Of a stretch of DNA of 64,000 bases, positions 12,139 to 21,352 are shown piece by piece (the stretch's first letter is position 1; every line of letters begins with the position of its first letter). Source of the DNA: Polynucleobacter sp. IMCC 30228 (GTDB lineage: Bacteria > Pseudomonadota > Gammaproteobacteria > Burkholderiales > Burkholderiaceae). Both the position numbers and the translations under genes were made by a program. The notes below the pieces were generated by a model that saw nothing but the letters and a program-made list of their open reading frames with translations, was not told where the DNA came from and did not search any database. The DNA lies in the NCBI RefSeq assembly GCF_021395205.1, contig NZ_JAJVCS010000001.1, positions 124,001 through 188,000 on the forward strand. Direction: 5' to 3'.

Positions 12139-12837
12139 GTGTCCAATCTAATGGGTGCACCAGTGGCAATCATGGCTTTAGTCAAAATCGCTGAAGATGC
12201 AAAATTGAGCGGTATTGCCAAGCTAATGTTTGGCCGTTATCAACTTGGATCTGTACCTGGCTTACAACTAATTAAATACTTAGGATCAGGGGTGAATGGG
12301 GGCTTCTCAGTAAAGCCAAGCGCCCTTCATCAAGGTATTTTTGCGGCTTTTAATAACCAACAAGAAGCCGAACAATTTTTACATGGGTCGGCATTATTGC
12401 ATTGGTATCGTGATCATGCCGATGATTTTTTTACTACGCAATTGCAGACCTACTCTTGCAAGGGCAGTTGGGGGGGTAAGTCGCTGCCAATTTATGATGC
12501 CCAAATTCCAACAGGGGCTATTGCCTCACTCACCCGAGCTTCGATTAAACCTTGGTATGCACAACAATTTTGGAGCAAAGCGCCGCCTGCTGAAACCGAG
12601 CTAAAACACACTTCAGGTTGTCTTCTGGCAGCGGGAGTAGGTGAGGCGCCACTCTTAAGGCAGGCTACCTTTACGATTTGGGAATCTGAAGTTGCTATGA
12701 ATGACTATGCCCGCTCAGGCAGTCATTTAAAAGCGATTCAAGCAGCCCATCTTCATCATTACTTTTCTGAATCGATGTTTGCCCGCTTTAAGCCGATCAA
12801 CCCTCAAGGTAGCTGGGGCGGTCACGCGTTTGGATAA
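12139..12837 (+). CDS. crtA: Spheroidene monooxygenase CrtA
   Basis: CrtA inserts a keto group at C2 of spheroidene with O2, giving spheroidenone. The 232-aa protein shows the family core GSGVNGGFSVKPS and, later, TIWESEVAMNDYARSGSH and FFSES-like HYFSESMFARF. The GTG start immediately follows the ppsR stop and has GGAG seven bases upstream, so it is probably translated from the ppaA-ppsR message. The end overlaps crtD by 8 nt if crtD begins at TTG 12830. Presence of crtA points to ketolated carotenoids under oxygen. Confidence 0.93.
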   Translation: MSNLMGAPVAIMALVKIAEDAKLSGIAKLMFGRYQLGSVPGLQLIKYLGSGVNGGFSVKPSALHQGIFAAFNNQQEAEQFLHGSALLHWYRDHADDFFTTQLQTYSCKGSWGGKSLPIYDAQIPTGAIASLTRASIKPWYAQQFWSKAPPAETELKHTSGCLLAAGVGEAPLLRQATFTIWESEVAMNDYARSGSHLKAIQAAHLHHYFSESMFARFKPINPQGSWGGHAFG

Positions 12838-14371
12838 GTCAACAGTAATTGTTGTTGGTGGTGGAATCGGTGGCCTTGCTAGCGCCTTAGCACTGGCTTG
12901 TGCTGGGCTTGAAGTGACGGTGATTGAAAAGGAATCCACCTTAGGTGGAAAAATTCGGCAGATTCAAGCCGGTGAGCAAGCGATCGATTCAGGCCCTACT
13001 GTTTTCACCATGCGCTGGGTATTTGACGAGCTTTTTCGTCAAGCCGGCACCAGCCTAGAAGATGAAATGCAGATTTCACCTTTAGCTGTTTTAGCTCGCC
13101 ATGCATGGAGTAAAGATGAGATGCTTGATTTATTTGCCGACCGCATGCAATCAGCTGAAGCTATTGCACAATTTTCTTCGCGAGCCGAAGCAAACCGCTT
13201 TCTTGATTTTTGTAGTCAAGCTAGCCAACTGTATCAGGCCTTAAAAAAACCATACCTGCTTTCTGGGCGGCCAAGCATGAGCAGTATGATGGCTAGCTTA
13301 GGGACTTCGGGTTCAAAGGTATTATTTGATATTGGCTTGTTTAGCAATCTCTGGAAAACTTTAGGTCGCTACTTTCATGATCCGCGTTTGCGTCAGCTCT
13401 TTGGGCGCTATGCCACATATTGTGGCTCCTCTCCTTTTGAGGCTCCTGCTACTTTAATGCTCATTGCCGAAGTAGAAATGCAAGGCGTCTGGAGCGTCGC
13501 CGGCGGTATGTCTACTTTAGTGAAGACCCTACAACGACTTGCAGAACAAAAAGGGGTGCGTTTCATAACAGGTCATCCATGTACTGAAATTTTATTGAAT
13601 AATCGACGCGTCTGCGGTGTACGTCTTGATAATGATGACGTTCATTACGCCCATTCGATTATTTTTAATGGCGACGCCCGAGCGCTTCAAGTGGGCTTAT
13701 TGGGTGCGGGACTGAAAAATGCTAGCACGATTGATCGCCAGGCGACACCATCACTCTCCGCCTTAACTTGGTCGATGGTAGCTAAACCCCAAGGATTTCC
13801 GCTTCTACGGCATACTGTCTTTTTTAATGCAAACTATCAAGCTGAATTCGATGACATTTTTCTTCGCCGGCAGTTGCCTCAACAGCCAACAGTTTATATT
13901 TGCGCGCAAGATCAAACCGATGTCCATCTTGATTATCCCCATGAACAAGGTATCTTTTGCTTAGTCAATGCGCCAGCACACCTAAGCCCGCGACCCGAAC
14001 TCACTACCGAGGAGATTGAAGCATGCGAAAGTCAGGCATTCGCTTTATTAAAACAATGTGGTCTCGAGCTCAATCCCAATTTCAACACGGTAACGCGTAC
14101 TTCGCCGCATACCTTCAGTCAGTTATTTCCGGCAACGGGTGGAGCACTCTATGGAACAGCCAGCCATGGTTGGATGGGCGTCTTCAAACGGCCTGCCGCG
14201 CAGAGCACTATTCCGGGCCTTTATCTAACGGGGGGGAGCGTCCATCCAGGGGCGGGAGTGCCCATGGCCGCCCTATCGGGACGCATGGCGGCCGCAACCC
14301 TGATGGGTCACCTCGGTTTGATCAAGCCCTCGGGAAAGGAGCTTATCTCTGGTGGTATCTCGATGCCCTGA
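12830..14371 (+). CDS. crtD: Hydroxyneurosporene/methoxyneurosporene 3,4-desaturase CrtD
   Basis: CrtD introduces the C3-4 double bond into 1-hydroxy carotenoids. The protein is a CrtI-family FAD enzyme: VIVVGGGIGGLASALALA is the dinucleotide-binding fold at the N terminus, DSGPTVFTM follows, and the C-terminal signature reads TGGSVHPGAGVPMAALSGR. No ATG lies near the expected N terminus. I place the start at TTG 12830, inside the last codons of crtA. A TTG at 12779 is possible but would overlap crtA by 59 nt. The C-terminal part overlaps the crtC reading frame. Placement next to crtC and crtA supports CrtD over CrtI. Confidence 0.9.
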   Translation: MDKSTVIVVGGGIGGLASALALACAGLEVTVIEKESTLGGKIRQIQAGEQAIDSGPTVFTMRWVFDELFRQAGTSLEDEMQISPLAVLARHAWSKDEMLDLFADRMQSAEAIAQFSSRAEANRFLDFCSQASQLYQALKKPYLLSGRPSMSSMMASLGTSGSKVLFDIGLFSNLWKTLGRYFHDPRLRQLFGRYATYCGSSPFEAPATLMLIAEVEMQGVWSVAGGMSTLVKTLQRLAEQKGVRFITGHPCTEILLNNRRVCGVRLDNDDVHYAHSIIFNGDARALQVGLLGAGLKNASTIDRQATPSLSALTWSMVAKPQGFPLLRHTVFFNANYQAEFDDIFLRRQLPQQPTVYICAQDQTDVHLDYPHEQGIFCLVNAPAHLSPRPELTTEEIEACESQAFALLKQCGLELNPNFNTVTRTSPHTFSQLFPATGGALYGTASHGWMGVFKRPAAQSTIPGLYLTGGSVHPGAGVPMAALSGRMAAATLMGHLGLIKPSGKELISGGISMP

Positions 14372-15240
14372 GCGATGATCGCCAACATGGCATTGTCATT
14401 ATTGCTTTTGTAGGCAGTGTTTTTTCACCCTACTATGCGAAAGCCCATAAAAAAACGGGGCAAGGCGATCCTGAAAATCACTGCACGCTAAATGTCGCAA
14501 TTTATTCGCCAGGAAAAAAGCGTTGGACTATGACCGAAAGAAGTGCGCGCAGTGCATGCCGCAGCGCTAATGAGTTTGTCATTGGCCCAAGCTCATTACG
14601 CTGGGATAAAGATTGCCTCACCATTGAAATCAGAGAACGGGCAGTACCCTTTGGTCAAGCTGTTCGTGGCACAGTTCGAATCTATCCAGAACAACTGTTT
14701 AATTTTTCAACTGCCCTTGATGATCAAGGTCGTCATCGCTGGGGGCCGCTTGCCCCAAGAGCACGCGTCCAGGTTGAACTGAGTAAGCCTGATTTACATT
14801 GGCAAGGCAATGGGTATTTAGATTCCAATGAAGGCGATGGCCCGCTAGCACCCGATTTTCATGAGTGGGATTGGTCGCGCGCCGAATTGAGTGGCAAACG
14901 TACTGCAGTCATATATGATGTGCGCCAAAAAAATGGGGTGGAAAAATTGCACGCTCTCCTCTTCCATCCAGATGGTCGCGTTGAACCCTTTGTGCCACCC
15001 CCACGGCAAACTCTACCCAAAACTGCTTGGCAAATTCAACGACAGATGCGCAATGCTGATCAGCCTTCATTGAAATTAATACAAACCCTAGAAGATACGC
15101 CGTTTTATGCTCGTTCGATTTTGTCTTCAGAGTTATTAGGCGAGCCAGTGATTTCATTTCATGAAACCCTCAATGTGCCTCGCTTCGCCTCACCAATTGT
15201 GCAATGGATGTTAGCTTGGCGAATGCCGCGAATACGCTAA
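14170..15240 (+). CDS. crtC: Acyclic carotenoid 1,2-hydratase (hydroxyneurosporene synthase) CrtC
   Basis: CrtC adds water across the C1-2 double bond of neurosporene or lycopene. The conserved region starts at PRFDQALGKGAYLWWY, continues with FVGSVFSPYYA and LNVAIYSP, then IGPSSLRWD, and ends at 15240. This homologous region begins near 14313, before the crtD stop at 14371, so the two genes overlap in different frames by at least about 60 nt. No ATG, GTG or TTG lies just before it. The nearest in-frame start is TTG 14170 (356 aa), with ATG codons further upstream. The exact N terminus is unresolved. It converges on crtB. Confidence 0.85.
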   Translation: MDGRLQTACRAEHYSGPLSNGGERPSRGGSAHGRPIGTHGGRNPDGSPRFDQALGKGAYLWWYLDALSDDRQHGIVIIAFVGSVFSPYYAKAHKKTGQGDPENHCTLNVAIYSPGKKRWTMTERSARSACRSANEFVIGPSSLRWDKDCLTIEIRERAVPFGQAVRGTVRIYPEQLFNFSTALDDQGRHRWGPLAPRARVQVELSKPDLHWQGNGYLDSNEGDGPLAPDFHEWDWSRAELSGKRTAVIYDVRQKNGVEKLHALLFHPDGRVEPFVPPPRQTLPKTAWQIQRQMRNADQPSLKLIQTLEDTPFYARSILSSELLGEPVISFHETLNVPRFASPIVQWMLAWRMPRIR

Positions 15241-15259
15241 AAATGCAGTCATTAGATAA

Positions 15260-16309
15260 TTAGGCAGCCATTTTTTGTGCTGCTACTGCTACCTTCGCTT
15301 GCTCACGACGCCGCATTTCAACCCGCTCTAATAAATTCACCACCCAAACGATACGTTCGTGAATTGAACCACCATAATGAGGTTGATGCGGTGCTTTAAT
15401 AACTGCTTGAATTAAATATTGACTTGCAGGATGTGCTGGAATGAAGCGTTTGCTCCAATTGCGCTTAGCAGTAACTAACATCGCGCGACTTAATAGATGC
15501 ATTTTTTTCTGGCTCGATACAATCGCACGTAGGGCTATAGAATTCAACTGGTTTTGTTCTATTTGACGGCCAATTTCAGCATAAATTAAGCGCGCTGCTT
15601 GAATTGCTGGGCGGCAATCCCAGGGTAGGTTAGTTATACCAATTTCGGCTTGCTCGTATAAAGCATCTGCTTGCTTTAAGAGGCGCTCGACTACTCTGGC
15701 AATGGCAGGATTAAATTGGGGATTTTTAAGCCATTGATCGGGATCAATTCCTTCTTCTACCAACCAACTACGCGGCAAATATAAGCGGCCATTGCGCGCA
15801 TCTTCGCCAACGTCACGCGCGATATTAGTTAGTTGCATTGCCAAACCAAGATCACAAGCACGGGCTATGATTGCTGGATCACGCTTGCCCATCAGCAGGC
15901 ACATCATCGCCCCAACTGAACCAGCAACGCGTGCGCAATAATCTAATAAAGCATCCAGAGTGACGTACTGGCGATGTTGGCTATCCCATTCATAACCCTC
16001 AATGAGTGCTTGTAATAATTCTTGGGGAATATCGTAATAACGGACTACTTCAGCTAAGGCCCGATCAGCCGCTTGATGGTCTGGCTTACCTTGATAAATA
16101 CGCTCTAAGCGCTTACATAAGCCCGCAATAGCATCGGGTTTTGCATCAATCGCATCGGCAATATCATCCGTCAGACGACAAAAGGCATAGAGTGCGATGG
16201 CTGGGTCGCGTACCCGTTTGGGCAAAAGACGTGATGCAGCAAAAAATGATTTTGAGCCAACTCGCATCGTTTCAGTGCACTGGGCAACATCGTTACTAAA
16301 TTGACTCAT
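15260..16309 (-). CDS. crtB: 15-cis-phytoene synthase CrtB
   Basis: CrtB condenses two geranylgeranyl diphosphates into phytoene, the first committed carotenoid step. Both Asp-rich motifs are present: LTDDIADAID near residue 45 and LTNIARDVGEDARNGRLYLP in the middle, with the VGEDA form typical of phytoene rather than squalene synthases. I choose ATG 16309 (MSQFSNDVAQ..., 349 aa), preceded by AAAGGAG and 13 nt after the crtI stop. A longer version from 16369 would overlap crtI. It is the last gene of the crtE-to-crtB series and converges on crtC. Confidence 0.95.
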   Translation of the reverse strand: MSQFSNDVAQCTETMRVGSKSFFAASRLLPKRVRDPAIALYAFCRLTDDIADAIDAKPDAIAGLCKRLERIYQGKPDHQAADRALAEVVRYYDIPQELLQALIEGYEWDSQHRQYVTLDALLDYCARVAGSVGAMMCLLMGKRDPAIIARACDLGLAMQLTNIARDVGEDARNGRLYLPRSWLVEEGIDPDQWLKNPQFNPAIARVVERLLKQADALYEQAEIGITNLPWDCRPAIQAARLIYAEIGRQIEQNQLNSIALRAIVSSQKKMHLLSRAMLVTAKRNWSKRFIPAHPASQYLIQAVIKAPHQPHYGGSIHERIVWVVNLLERVEMRRREQAKVAVAAQKMAA

Positions 16310-16322
16310 CCAGCATTCTCCT

Positions 16323-17855
16323 TTAAAGGCTGCAAACTTTAGGTGGTTGATGAATAGCCTTTGGTACAACCGACATCAAGGCTTTAGCAGAAGATAAAAC
16401 CCCAGGAATGCCTGCGCCAGGATGCGTACCTGCGCCCACCATAAAAAGTCCCTGTACATCTTCGCTGCGATTGTGGGGTCTAAACCAAGCACTTTGTAGC
16501 AAGAGTGGCTCGAAACCAAAGGCCGCACCTTTTACTGACAGTAAGCGATCTTGAAAATCTTGCGGCGTCATACAAAAAGAGGTTTTAAGATGCGCTTGAA
16601 ACCCTGGCATGACTGTGGCCTCTAAATAATCAGCAATTTTTTGACGATACGTTTCTGCATATGCCTGCCAATCGGTACCGCTATCTAAATTCGGAACCGG
16701 TGATAAAACATAAAAAGTATCACAACCCATCGGACCTAAAGAGGGATCCGTAGCAGTGGGTCGATGCAAATAAAGACTAAAGTCGTCAGCTAATATTTTG
16801 CGTTTAAAAATATCCGTTAATAATTCTTTATACCGCTTACCCAATAAAATCATATGATGTGGAATATCGTGATACTGTCGATCAATGCCAAAATACCAAA
16901 CAAATAAACTCATTGAATACTTGCTTTTCATTACTTTCTGATCAGTCCATACCCGACGGTGTTCGGGATCAATTAATTTTTGATAAGTCCATGCCGCGTC
17001 GGCATTCGAAACTACGATATCAGCAGCTATAAAACTGCCATCAGCCGTAGTGATACCAGTTGCCTGGCCATTTTTTACGACAATTTTCTTCACTTCAGTA
17101 TTGCATTCAATCTCGACGCCCTGATCGCGTAATAGCCTAACTAAGCCCTGAATAATTGCGCCAGTACCACCCATTGCTGAAAAAACTCCATGCCTTCTTT
17201 CAAGTGAATTAATTAAGGCATACACGGCTGTTACAGAAAATGGATTACCGCCAATTAATAGTGGGTGAAAACTCATTACTTGACGTAATTTCGGGTTTTT
17301 AAAATACCGCGCTACCAACGTATAAATACTTTCCCATGCTTTCATGCGCATCATAGATGGAATGGCGGCAAGTAAATCTTTCAGCGAATCAAAAGCGACT
17401 GAACTTAAATCTTCAAAACCCAACTTATAGCATTTCTCAGCCTCTTGAAGAAACTGATCAAATCCCACCAAATCTTCAGGCGCAAACTTGGCGACCTCTT
17501 GACGCATTTGCGCTAAGTTACCGGTGTAATCAAAGTAGGTACCATCGTCAAAACGAATCCGATAAAACGGGTCCATTAAACGTAAATCAACATCGTCACT
17601 CAATTTTTCGCCACATAGCTCCCAGAGCTCTTCCAATAAAAATGGTGCTGTAATAATCGTGGGGCCGGCATCAAAAGTAAAGCCATCTTTTTTAAAGACC
17701 GACGCTCTACCACCTGGCGCAGCCAGTTTCTCAATAACCCGTACCCGATAGCCATGATGAGCTAAGCGAATTGCCGCAGCTAAACCACCAAAACCGCTGC
17801 CAATGACTAAGGCAACGGGTCTAGTGTCATCATGAATAACCGTCTTTTTCAACAT
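16323..17855 (-). CDS. crtI: Phytoene desaturase CrtI
   Basis: CrtI desaturates phytoene, in three steps to neurosporene or four to lycopene. The number of steps cannot be read from sequence here. The 510-aa FAD enzyme shows LVIGSGFGGLAAAIRLA at residues 16-32, the motif DAGPTIITAPFLLEELW, and the C-terminal carotenoid dehydrogenase signature GAGTHPGAGIPGVLSSAK. It lies directly downstream of pufC and before crtB. No convincing ribosome binding site precedes the ATG, and a strong hairpin at 17865-17890 lies 10 nt upstream, so expression may depend on the puf message or its processing. Confidence 0.95.
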   Translation of the reverse strand: MLKKTVIHDDTRPVALVIGSGFGGLAAAIRLAHHGYRVRVIEKLAAPGGRASVFKKDGFTFDAGPTIITAPFLLEELWELCGEKLSDDVDLRLMDPFYRIRFDDGTYFDYTGNLAQMRQEVAKFAPEDLVGFDQFLQEAEKCYKLGFEDLSSVAFDSLKDLLAAIPSMMRMKAWESIYTLVARYFKNPKLRQVMSFHPLLIGGNPFSVTAVYALINSLERRHGVFSAMGGTGAIIQGLVRLLRDQGVEIECNTEVKKIVVKNGQATGITTADGSFIAADIVVSNADAAWTYQKLIDPEHRRVWTDQKVMKSKYSMSLFVWYFGIDRQYHDIPHHMILLGKRYKELLTDIFKRKILADDFSLYLHRPTATDPSLGPMGCDTFYVLSPVPNLDSGTDWQAYAETYRQKIADYLEATVMPGFQAHLKTSFCMTPQDFQDRLLSVKGAAFGFEPLLLQSAWFRPHNRSEDVQGLFMVGAGTHPGAGIPGVLSSAKALMSVVPKAIHQPPKVCSL

Positions 17856-17864
17856 AAATACGAG

Positions 17865-17890
17865 TAGTCTTACGGTCTACCGTAAGACTA
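17865..17890 (-). repeat. Perfect 12-bp inverted repeat spanning the pufC stop codon
   Basis: TAGTCTTACGGT and ACCGTAAGACTA are perfect complements separated by two bases. The repeat includes the pufC stop codon and ends 10 nt before the crtI start. On the transcribed strand it is not followed by a U run, so it looks more like an mRNA 3'-end stabiliser or processing hairpin than a simple terminator. It could set the lower level of crtIB relative to puf transcripts. Confidence 0.7.
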
Positions 17891-18943
17891 TTTCACCGAA
17901 GTATTGCTTACACTGGCAGCCGCTGCTGCAGTAGTTATGCCACTGCCACGTAAGTAAGGGTAATCAGTCAACATCGAAACACCGTACAAAGGCTTGTACG
18001 CACCCTGATGACAAGTGCCACAATTTGCCTTGGCAACATCGCCAGTTGGACCCAAGCGATGGGCTGGAAATACCTTGGTTAGCGGGACCATAAAATTATT
18101 ATTAATATCACGCGCCATACGAATTCCATACCAAGCAGTTGAGCGCTGTGGCGGGCTTTCTTCCCAGCTAGCAATAGCGCGCGTGTTATGGCAATAAGTG
18201 CAATTTACTCCCAATGACTTCGACATGTGAATCATCAGACCAAAGGTCTTTTCTGTCTCTTTAATATTGCGCTTGTTATTGGTACGCAAAGCGGTATCAC
18301 CCTCGACCCGAATCATGCTGTCCTTTAACAAAAATGGTGTAAATGGATCATAGGGCAAACTAGAAAGCCCAACTGATTGACTTGGCGTATTTTGGCCGTC
18401 TTTATTACCTAACCAACCATTACCCTGCTTTTGTTCGGGGGCAGTAAACCATACTTGCTGAGGAATATTATTCCCCCGGTGACAGGTATAGCATGTCACA
18501 CCGGTTTGCTTAACGTGGCTTTGCCAATCACCGTTAATCCGTTGGTTCATTTGAATCATGCGACGTGCAACGACCTTGGTGTACTTACTATCATCAGCAA
18601 AATTTTCAACATTGTGGCAATAAGCACAGCCTTGTTGTGGTGATACCCAACTCGTCATCGAAACCATAAAGGTTGTAAATTGCGCGGTACTTAAATTCCC
18701 TAAGACTTTGACATTTTTATATGCAGTGGCTGCCTTGGGTCCATCTGCTGGCACTGGATAAGAAGCGGGTACCACATTGTTAGCGGCTTGCGCAGCCAAG
18801 GTACGAGGGTTATATATTTCATCCATTCCGGTGCCGCGATAGCCATGCTGCACACCTTCTATTGGAGGTCGCTCACAACCTACTAAGACCAGCATGCTAC
18901 ACAGCAATAGCAGCAGACTGAGTTTGGCATAAATAATCTTCAT
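17888..18943 (-). CDS. pufC: Tetrahaem cytochrome c subunit of the reaction centre
   Basis: PufC donates electrons to the photo-oxidised special pair. Four c-type haem motifs are present: CAYCH 106-110, CYTCH 151-155, CTYCH 248-252 and CGTCH 308-312. The N terminus is a lipoprotein signal with lipobox LVGC, placing the acylated Cys at residue 23, so the cytochrome is anchored on the periplasmic side. The 351-aa length is typical. The start overlaps the pufM stop by 4 nt. Presence of PufC shows the reaction centre is of the cytochrome-bound type. Confidence 0.97.
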   Translation of the reverse strand: MKIIYAKLSLLLLLCSMLVLVGCERPPIEGVQHGYRGTGMDEIYNPRTLAAQAANNVVPASYPVPADGPKAATAYKNVKVLGNLSTAQFTTFMVSMTSWVSPQQGCAYCHNVENFADDSKYTKVVARRMIQMNQRINGDWQSHVKQTGVTCYTCHRGNNIPQQVWFTAPEQKQGNGWLGNKDGQNTPSQSVGLSSLPYDPFTPFLLKDSMIRVEGDTALRTNNKRNIKETEKTFGLMIHMSKSLGVNCTYCHNTRAIASWEESPPQRSTAWYGIRMARDINNNFMVPLTKVFPAHRLGPTGDVAKANCGTCHQGAYKPLYGVSMLTDYPYLRGSGITTAAAAASVSNTSVK

Positions 18944-19962
18944 GGTTTCATCCCCTGCATTGGAATTTGTGGCACTGGTGGTGGTGGCGCGACAAATGTA
19001 CTGGCAGGATCAACCGTAATGCCCCCAAAAACATTTGGGTAGGCTGGGGCCACATGGTGTTTTACTGCCCACAAGTACCAGTTATCGACAACCGTGCCGG
19101 TTAAAAGAATACCAATGCCGCCGACTAATGGCGTGAGCACTGCAAACCACCAAGCCCAACGATGAATTGATTCCATGGTGGCGTTAAAGCCCATCGTCCA
19201 GCGCCAAAATAAAGCCGCTCTTTCTGAGGCAGTACCACGATCAACGATCTGCTCTATTTCACGCTCGCCGCCAAAACGGGACACAGCCAAAATTGTTCCC
19301 GCGTGCATCGCAAATAACAGCACCGAGCCATAGAGGAAGGCAATTGAAAGCATGTGGAACGGGTTATAAAACAAATTACCATAACGTAAAGAAAAAGCGG
19401 CAGTCCAATCGAGGTGCGAGAAGACGCCAAATGGCACGCCCTCGCTCCAGCTTCCCATCAGTAATGGCCGTAAAAATCCTAAAACTAAAAAGAGCCAAAT
19501 AGCCGCTAAAAATCCCCAAGCCACATGTGTTCCCATGCCTAATGCAACTGCACGCCGATAGGTGCGCAACCACCATAATAAAATTGCAAGGGTCAAAAAG
19601 AAACCGGCCATCATCCACCAACCACCTTCAGCTAAAGGCATAAATAATTTCAAGCCATATTTAGGATGGGGCGGATCCAAAGAAAGCCAAAATAATTGCT
19701 TAACAAACTGAATCGGACTCCAATTCACTGAGGCCAGCATATTCCAGCCCATGATTTGAATTGCAATAGTGCCAAAAAATAAGGAAGCTATTCCGAGCCA
19801 ACCCAAATAAATCGGACCAATTTGGGCGTTACCAAGACGCCCTATTAAATGAAATAAGAAGGGTTTACCGATACGATTCCGTTGCTCATATCGATCTAAG
19901 GGTATGCCGTGATGAATGGGACCAACGACCTGCACTTGGGTAAAGAGATTTTGATATTCCAT
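18940..19962 (-). CDS. pufM: Photosynthetic reaction centre M subunit
   Basis: PufM pairs with PufL to hold the special pair, bacteriopheophytins, quinones and non-haem iron. The 340-aa protein has five transmembrane helices. Recognisable family segments are [35 protein letters not shown] around the special-pair His, [20 protein letters not shown], and [20 protein letters not shown] near the iron-ligand His. The C terminus extends into a Pro-rich tail ([11 protein letters not shown]), common in species with PufC. The ATG is preceded by AAGGG and lies 18 nt from the pufL stop. Confidence 0.98.
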   Translation of the reverse strand: MEYQNLFTQVQVVGPIHHGIPLDRYEQRNRIGKPFLFHLIGRLGNAQIGPIYLGWLGIASLFFGTIAIQIMGWNMLASVNWSPIQFVKQLFWLSLDPPHPKYGLKLFMPLAEGGWWMMAGFFLTLAILLWWLRTYRRAVALGMGTHVAWGFLAAIWLFLVLGFLRPLLMGSWSEGVPFGVFSHLDWTAAFSLRYGNLFYNPFHMLSIAFLYGSVLLFAMHAGTILAVSRFGGEREIEQIVDRGTASERAALFWRWTMGFNATMESIHRWAWWFAVLTPLVGGIGILLTGTVVDNWYLWAVKHHVAPAYPNVFGGITVDPASTFVAPPPPVPQIPMQGMKP

Positions 19963-19980
19963 ATTGTTTTTCCCTTAGGC

Positions 19981-20805
19981 CTATCGCCAAATTGGTAAAT
20001 TCAACCACCAACCCCACCATTCTGGCCAACCACGAGTCCAAAATGGGCCGCTAATTACAATACAAACGGCACTCCAAAATACTGCCGCCAAGGCCAAGAA
20101 CAAACCAAGGCGATGAATTCCAAGGGTCCCAACCGAGTAACCAATAAAATCCCTAAAAAAAGTATCTTCGTGTTCTGGTGTCTTAACTGGTTGTCCTTTT
20201 TGCGGATTAGTAGAAGACAAAACTAAACCACCATGCATACATAAAGCTAAGGTAGTCGTAAAAAATAATGTCACCGCAATCATGTGTGCAGGGTTGTAAT
20301 GAAAATGTAGATATTGATAACCTGTGTTTGAAACCCAATCAAGATGGCTCAAAATGCCATATGGAAAACCATAACCCCAGGCGCCCATTAATACTGGGCG
20401 GATCACAACCAAAGTGAAATAAGCAAAAACTGCCATCAGATAAGCAAAGGGGACATGCAAGCCCATCCCTAATTTGCGACAGATTTCAATTTCGCGCAAA
20501 GCCCACGAACCAAATGCACCCAGCGCACAAATCGTAACCAGTTGCCACAGACCGCCTTCCATCAAGGGAGCGAAATGCAAACCGTATTTCAGGTCGGGCG
20601 GGGCAATATTAATTTGCCACAGATTCCAAGTGGGTCCTTGAGATGCTCCCCATAAAATCATTGCCGTTCCAAGAAAGGCAAAAAATACGGTGGTAATACC
20701 AAAAAAACCAACGTAAAAGGGGCCGACCCAAAAGTCAAAAAGGTCGCCACCAATTAAAGTGCCACCACGAACTCGGTACTTTCTCTCAAAACTCAGCATT
20801 GCCAT
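19981..20805 (-). CDS. pufL: Photosynthetic reaction centre L subunit
   Basis: PufL is the other half of the reaction centre core. The 274-aa protein begins [20 protein letters not shown], the normal L-subunit N terminus, and has five membrane helices. Family segments include [31 protein letters not shown] with the special-pair region, [13 protein letters not shown], and [21 protein letters not shown] for the iron/quinone site. GGGGAG lies a few bases before the ATG. An 81-nt gap with a strong hairpin separates it from pufA. Confidence 0.98.
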   Translation of the reverse strand: MAMLSFERKYRVRGGTLIGGDLFDFWVGPFYVGFFGITTVFFAFLGTAMILWGASQGPTWNLWQINIAPPDLKYGLHFAPLMEGGLWQLVTICALGAFGSWALREIEICRKLGMGLHVPFAYLMAVFAYFTLVVIRPVLMGAWGYGFPYGILSHLDWVSNTGYQYLHFHYNPAHMIAVTLFFTTTLALCMHGGLVLSSTNPQKGQPVKTPEHEDTFFRDFIGYSVGTLGIHRLGLFLALAAVFWSAVCIVISGPFWTRGWPEWWGWWLNLPIWR

Positions 20806-20830
20806 TTTTACTCCCCCCCTTCTAGGAATT

Positions 20831-20866
20831 CAGATAAGACAAGGCTTAAGCTTCTTGTCTTATCTG
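20831..20866 (-). repeat. 13-bp perfect stem-loop between pufA and pufL
   Basis: CAGATAAGACAAG (20831-20843) and CTTGTCTTATCTG (20854-20866) form a perfect 13-bp stem with a 10-nt loop. It sits in the pufA-pufL gap. In Rhodobacter, hairpins at this point protect the pufBA mRNA from 3' decay and give more antenna than reaction centre protein. The same role is inferred here. No U tract follows the stem directly. Confidence 0.85.
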
Positions 20867-20886
20867 TCTTCGTTCGCATACAGCAA

Positions 20887-21090
20887 TTACTTCCCAGCAG
20901 GTACAGCTGGTGGTGTTGCAGAACCTGCAGATTCAGCAGCCTTGAACTGAGCCTGGTTCATGCCATCCAACCAGTTATAGCGCACAGTACTAAGCAGGAT
21001 TAAATGAATCATGGCGGCTAATCCAAACAGAAAAATTCCTTGAATTACCATAGCGCGCAATGGGTCATATAGTTTCCATATTCTCCACAT
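20887..21090 (-). CDS. pufA: LH1 antenna alpha polypeptide
   Basis: PufA is the inner-ring antenna protein of LH1. The 67-aa sequence starts [20 protein letters not shown], a classic LH1 alpha N terminus, then a single membrane span with His29 as the bacteriochlorophyll ligand. Trp40 stands at the +11 position relative to that His, where it can bond the pigment acetyl group. The C-terminal tail is Ala/Pro-rich. AGGAGAAAAG precedes the ATG. The gene is not adjacent to pufB as usual: a 75-aa ORF lies between them. Confidence 0.97.
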   Translation of the reverse strand: MWRIWKLYDPLRAMVIQGIFLFGLAAMIHLILLSTVRYNWLDGMNQAQFKAAESAGSATPPAVPAGK

Positions 21091-21099
21091 ACTTTTCTC

Positions 21100-21327
21100 C
21101 TAAGTTAAATACGACATAAAGCTATATACCGCTGTACTTGCATCCCGTGCCACAGAATGCTTCCCTTCTTCAATTGGTAGCCAAGAGCTCCATTGTTTAG
21201 GCAAAAATTTTGCTGATAGGCAAATTACAAAAAACACCATAAAGCCTGAGAAAAAAATTGCTTTAAATTGCAAAGAATTCTTTTCCAGAAAATCCTGATC
21301 GGTATTCTCTAAAGTGATATTTTTCAT
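21100..21327 (-). CDS. Unidentified 75-aa single-span membrane protein between pufB and pufA
   Basis: The ATG at 21327 has a strong GGGAGG seven to eight bases upstream, and the stop is 9 nt before pufA, so it is probably expressed with the antenna genes. The protein has a hydrophilic N terminus, one span (about residues 21-43, FKAIFFSGFMVFFVICLSAK) and a C-terminal amphipathic segment HSVARDASTAVYSFMSY. Aligning its span with PufB from a shared Gly puts Lys at the pigment-ligand His and keeps two Trp at +6 and +9 (AKFLPKQWSSWL against [12 protein letters not shown]). It could be a pigment-free LH1-beta-like polypeptide, or a PufQ-like accessory protein. I do not recognise a named family. An in-frame extension to 21405 overlaps pufB and lacks support. 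Confidence 0.8.
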   Translation of the reverse strand: MKNITLENTDQDFLEKNSLQFKAIFFSGFMVFFVICLSAKFLPKQWSSWLPIEEGKHSVARDASTAVYSFMSYLT

Positions 21328-21352
21328 ATATATACCTCCCGCTAATTTCTGC

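Noticed and set aside
14023..14169. Longer crtC N terminus starting at ATG 14023
   Set aside because: This stretch is the alternate frame of the conserved CrtD C terminus and shows no CrtC-like sequence.
17865..17890. Hairpin at pufC end as a rho-independent terminator
   Set aside because: No U tract follows the stem on the transcribed strand, so I list it as a stem-loop instead.
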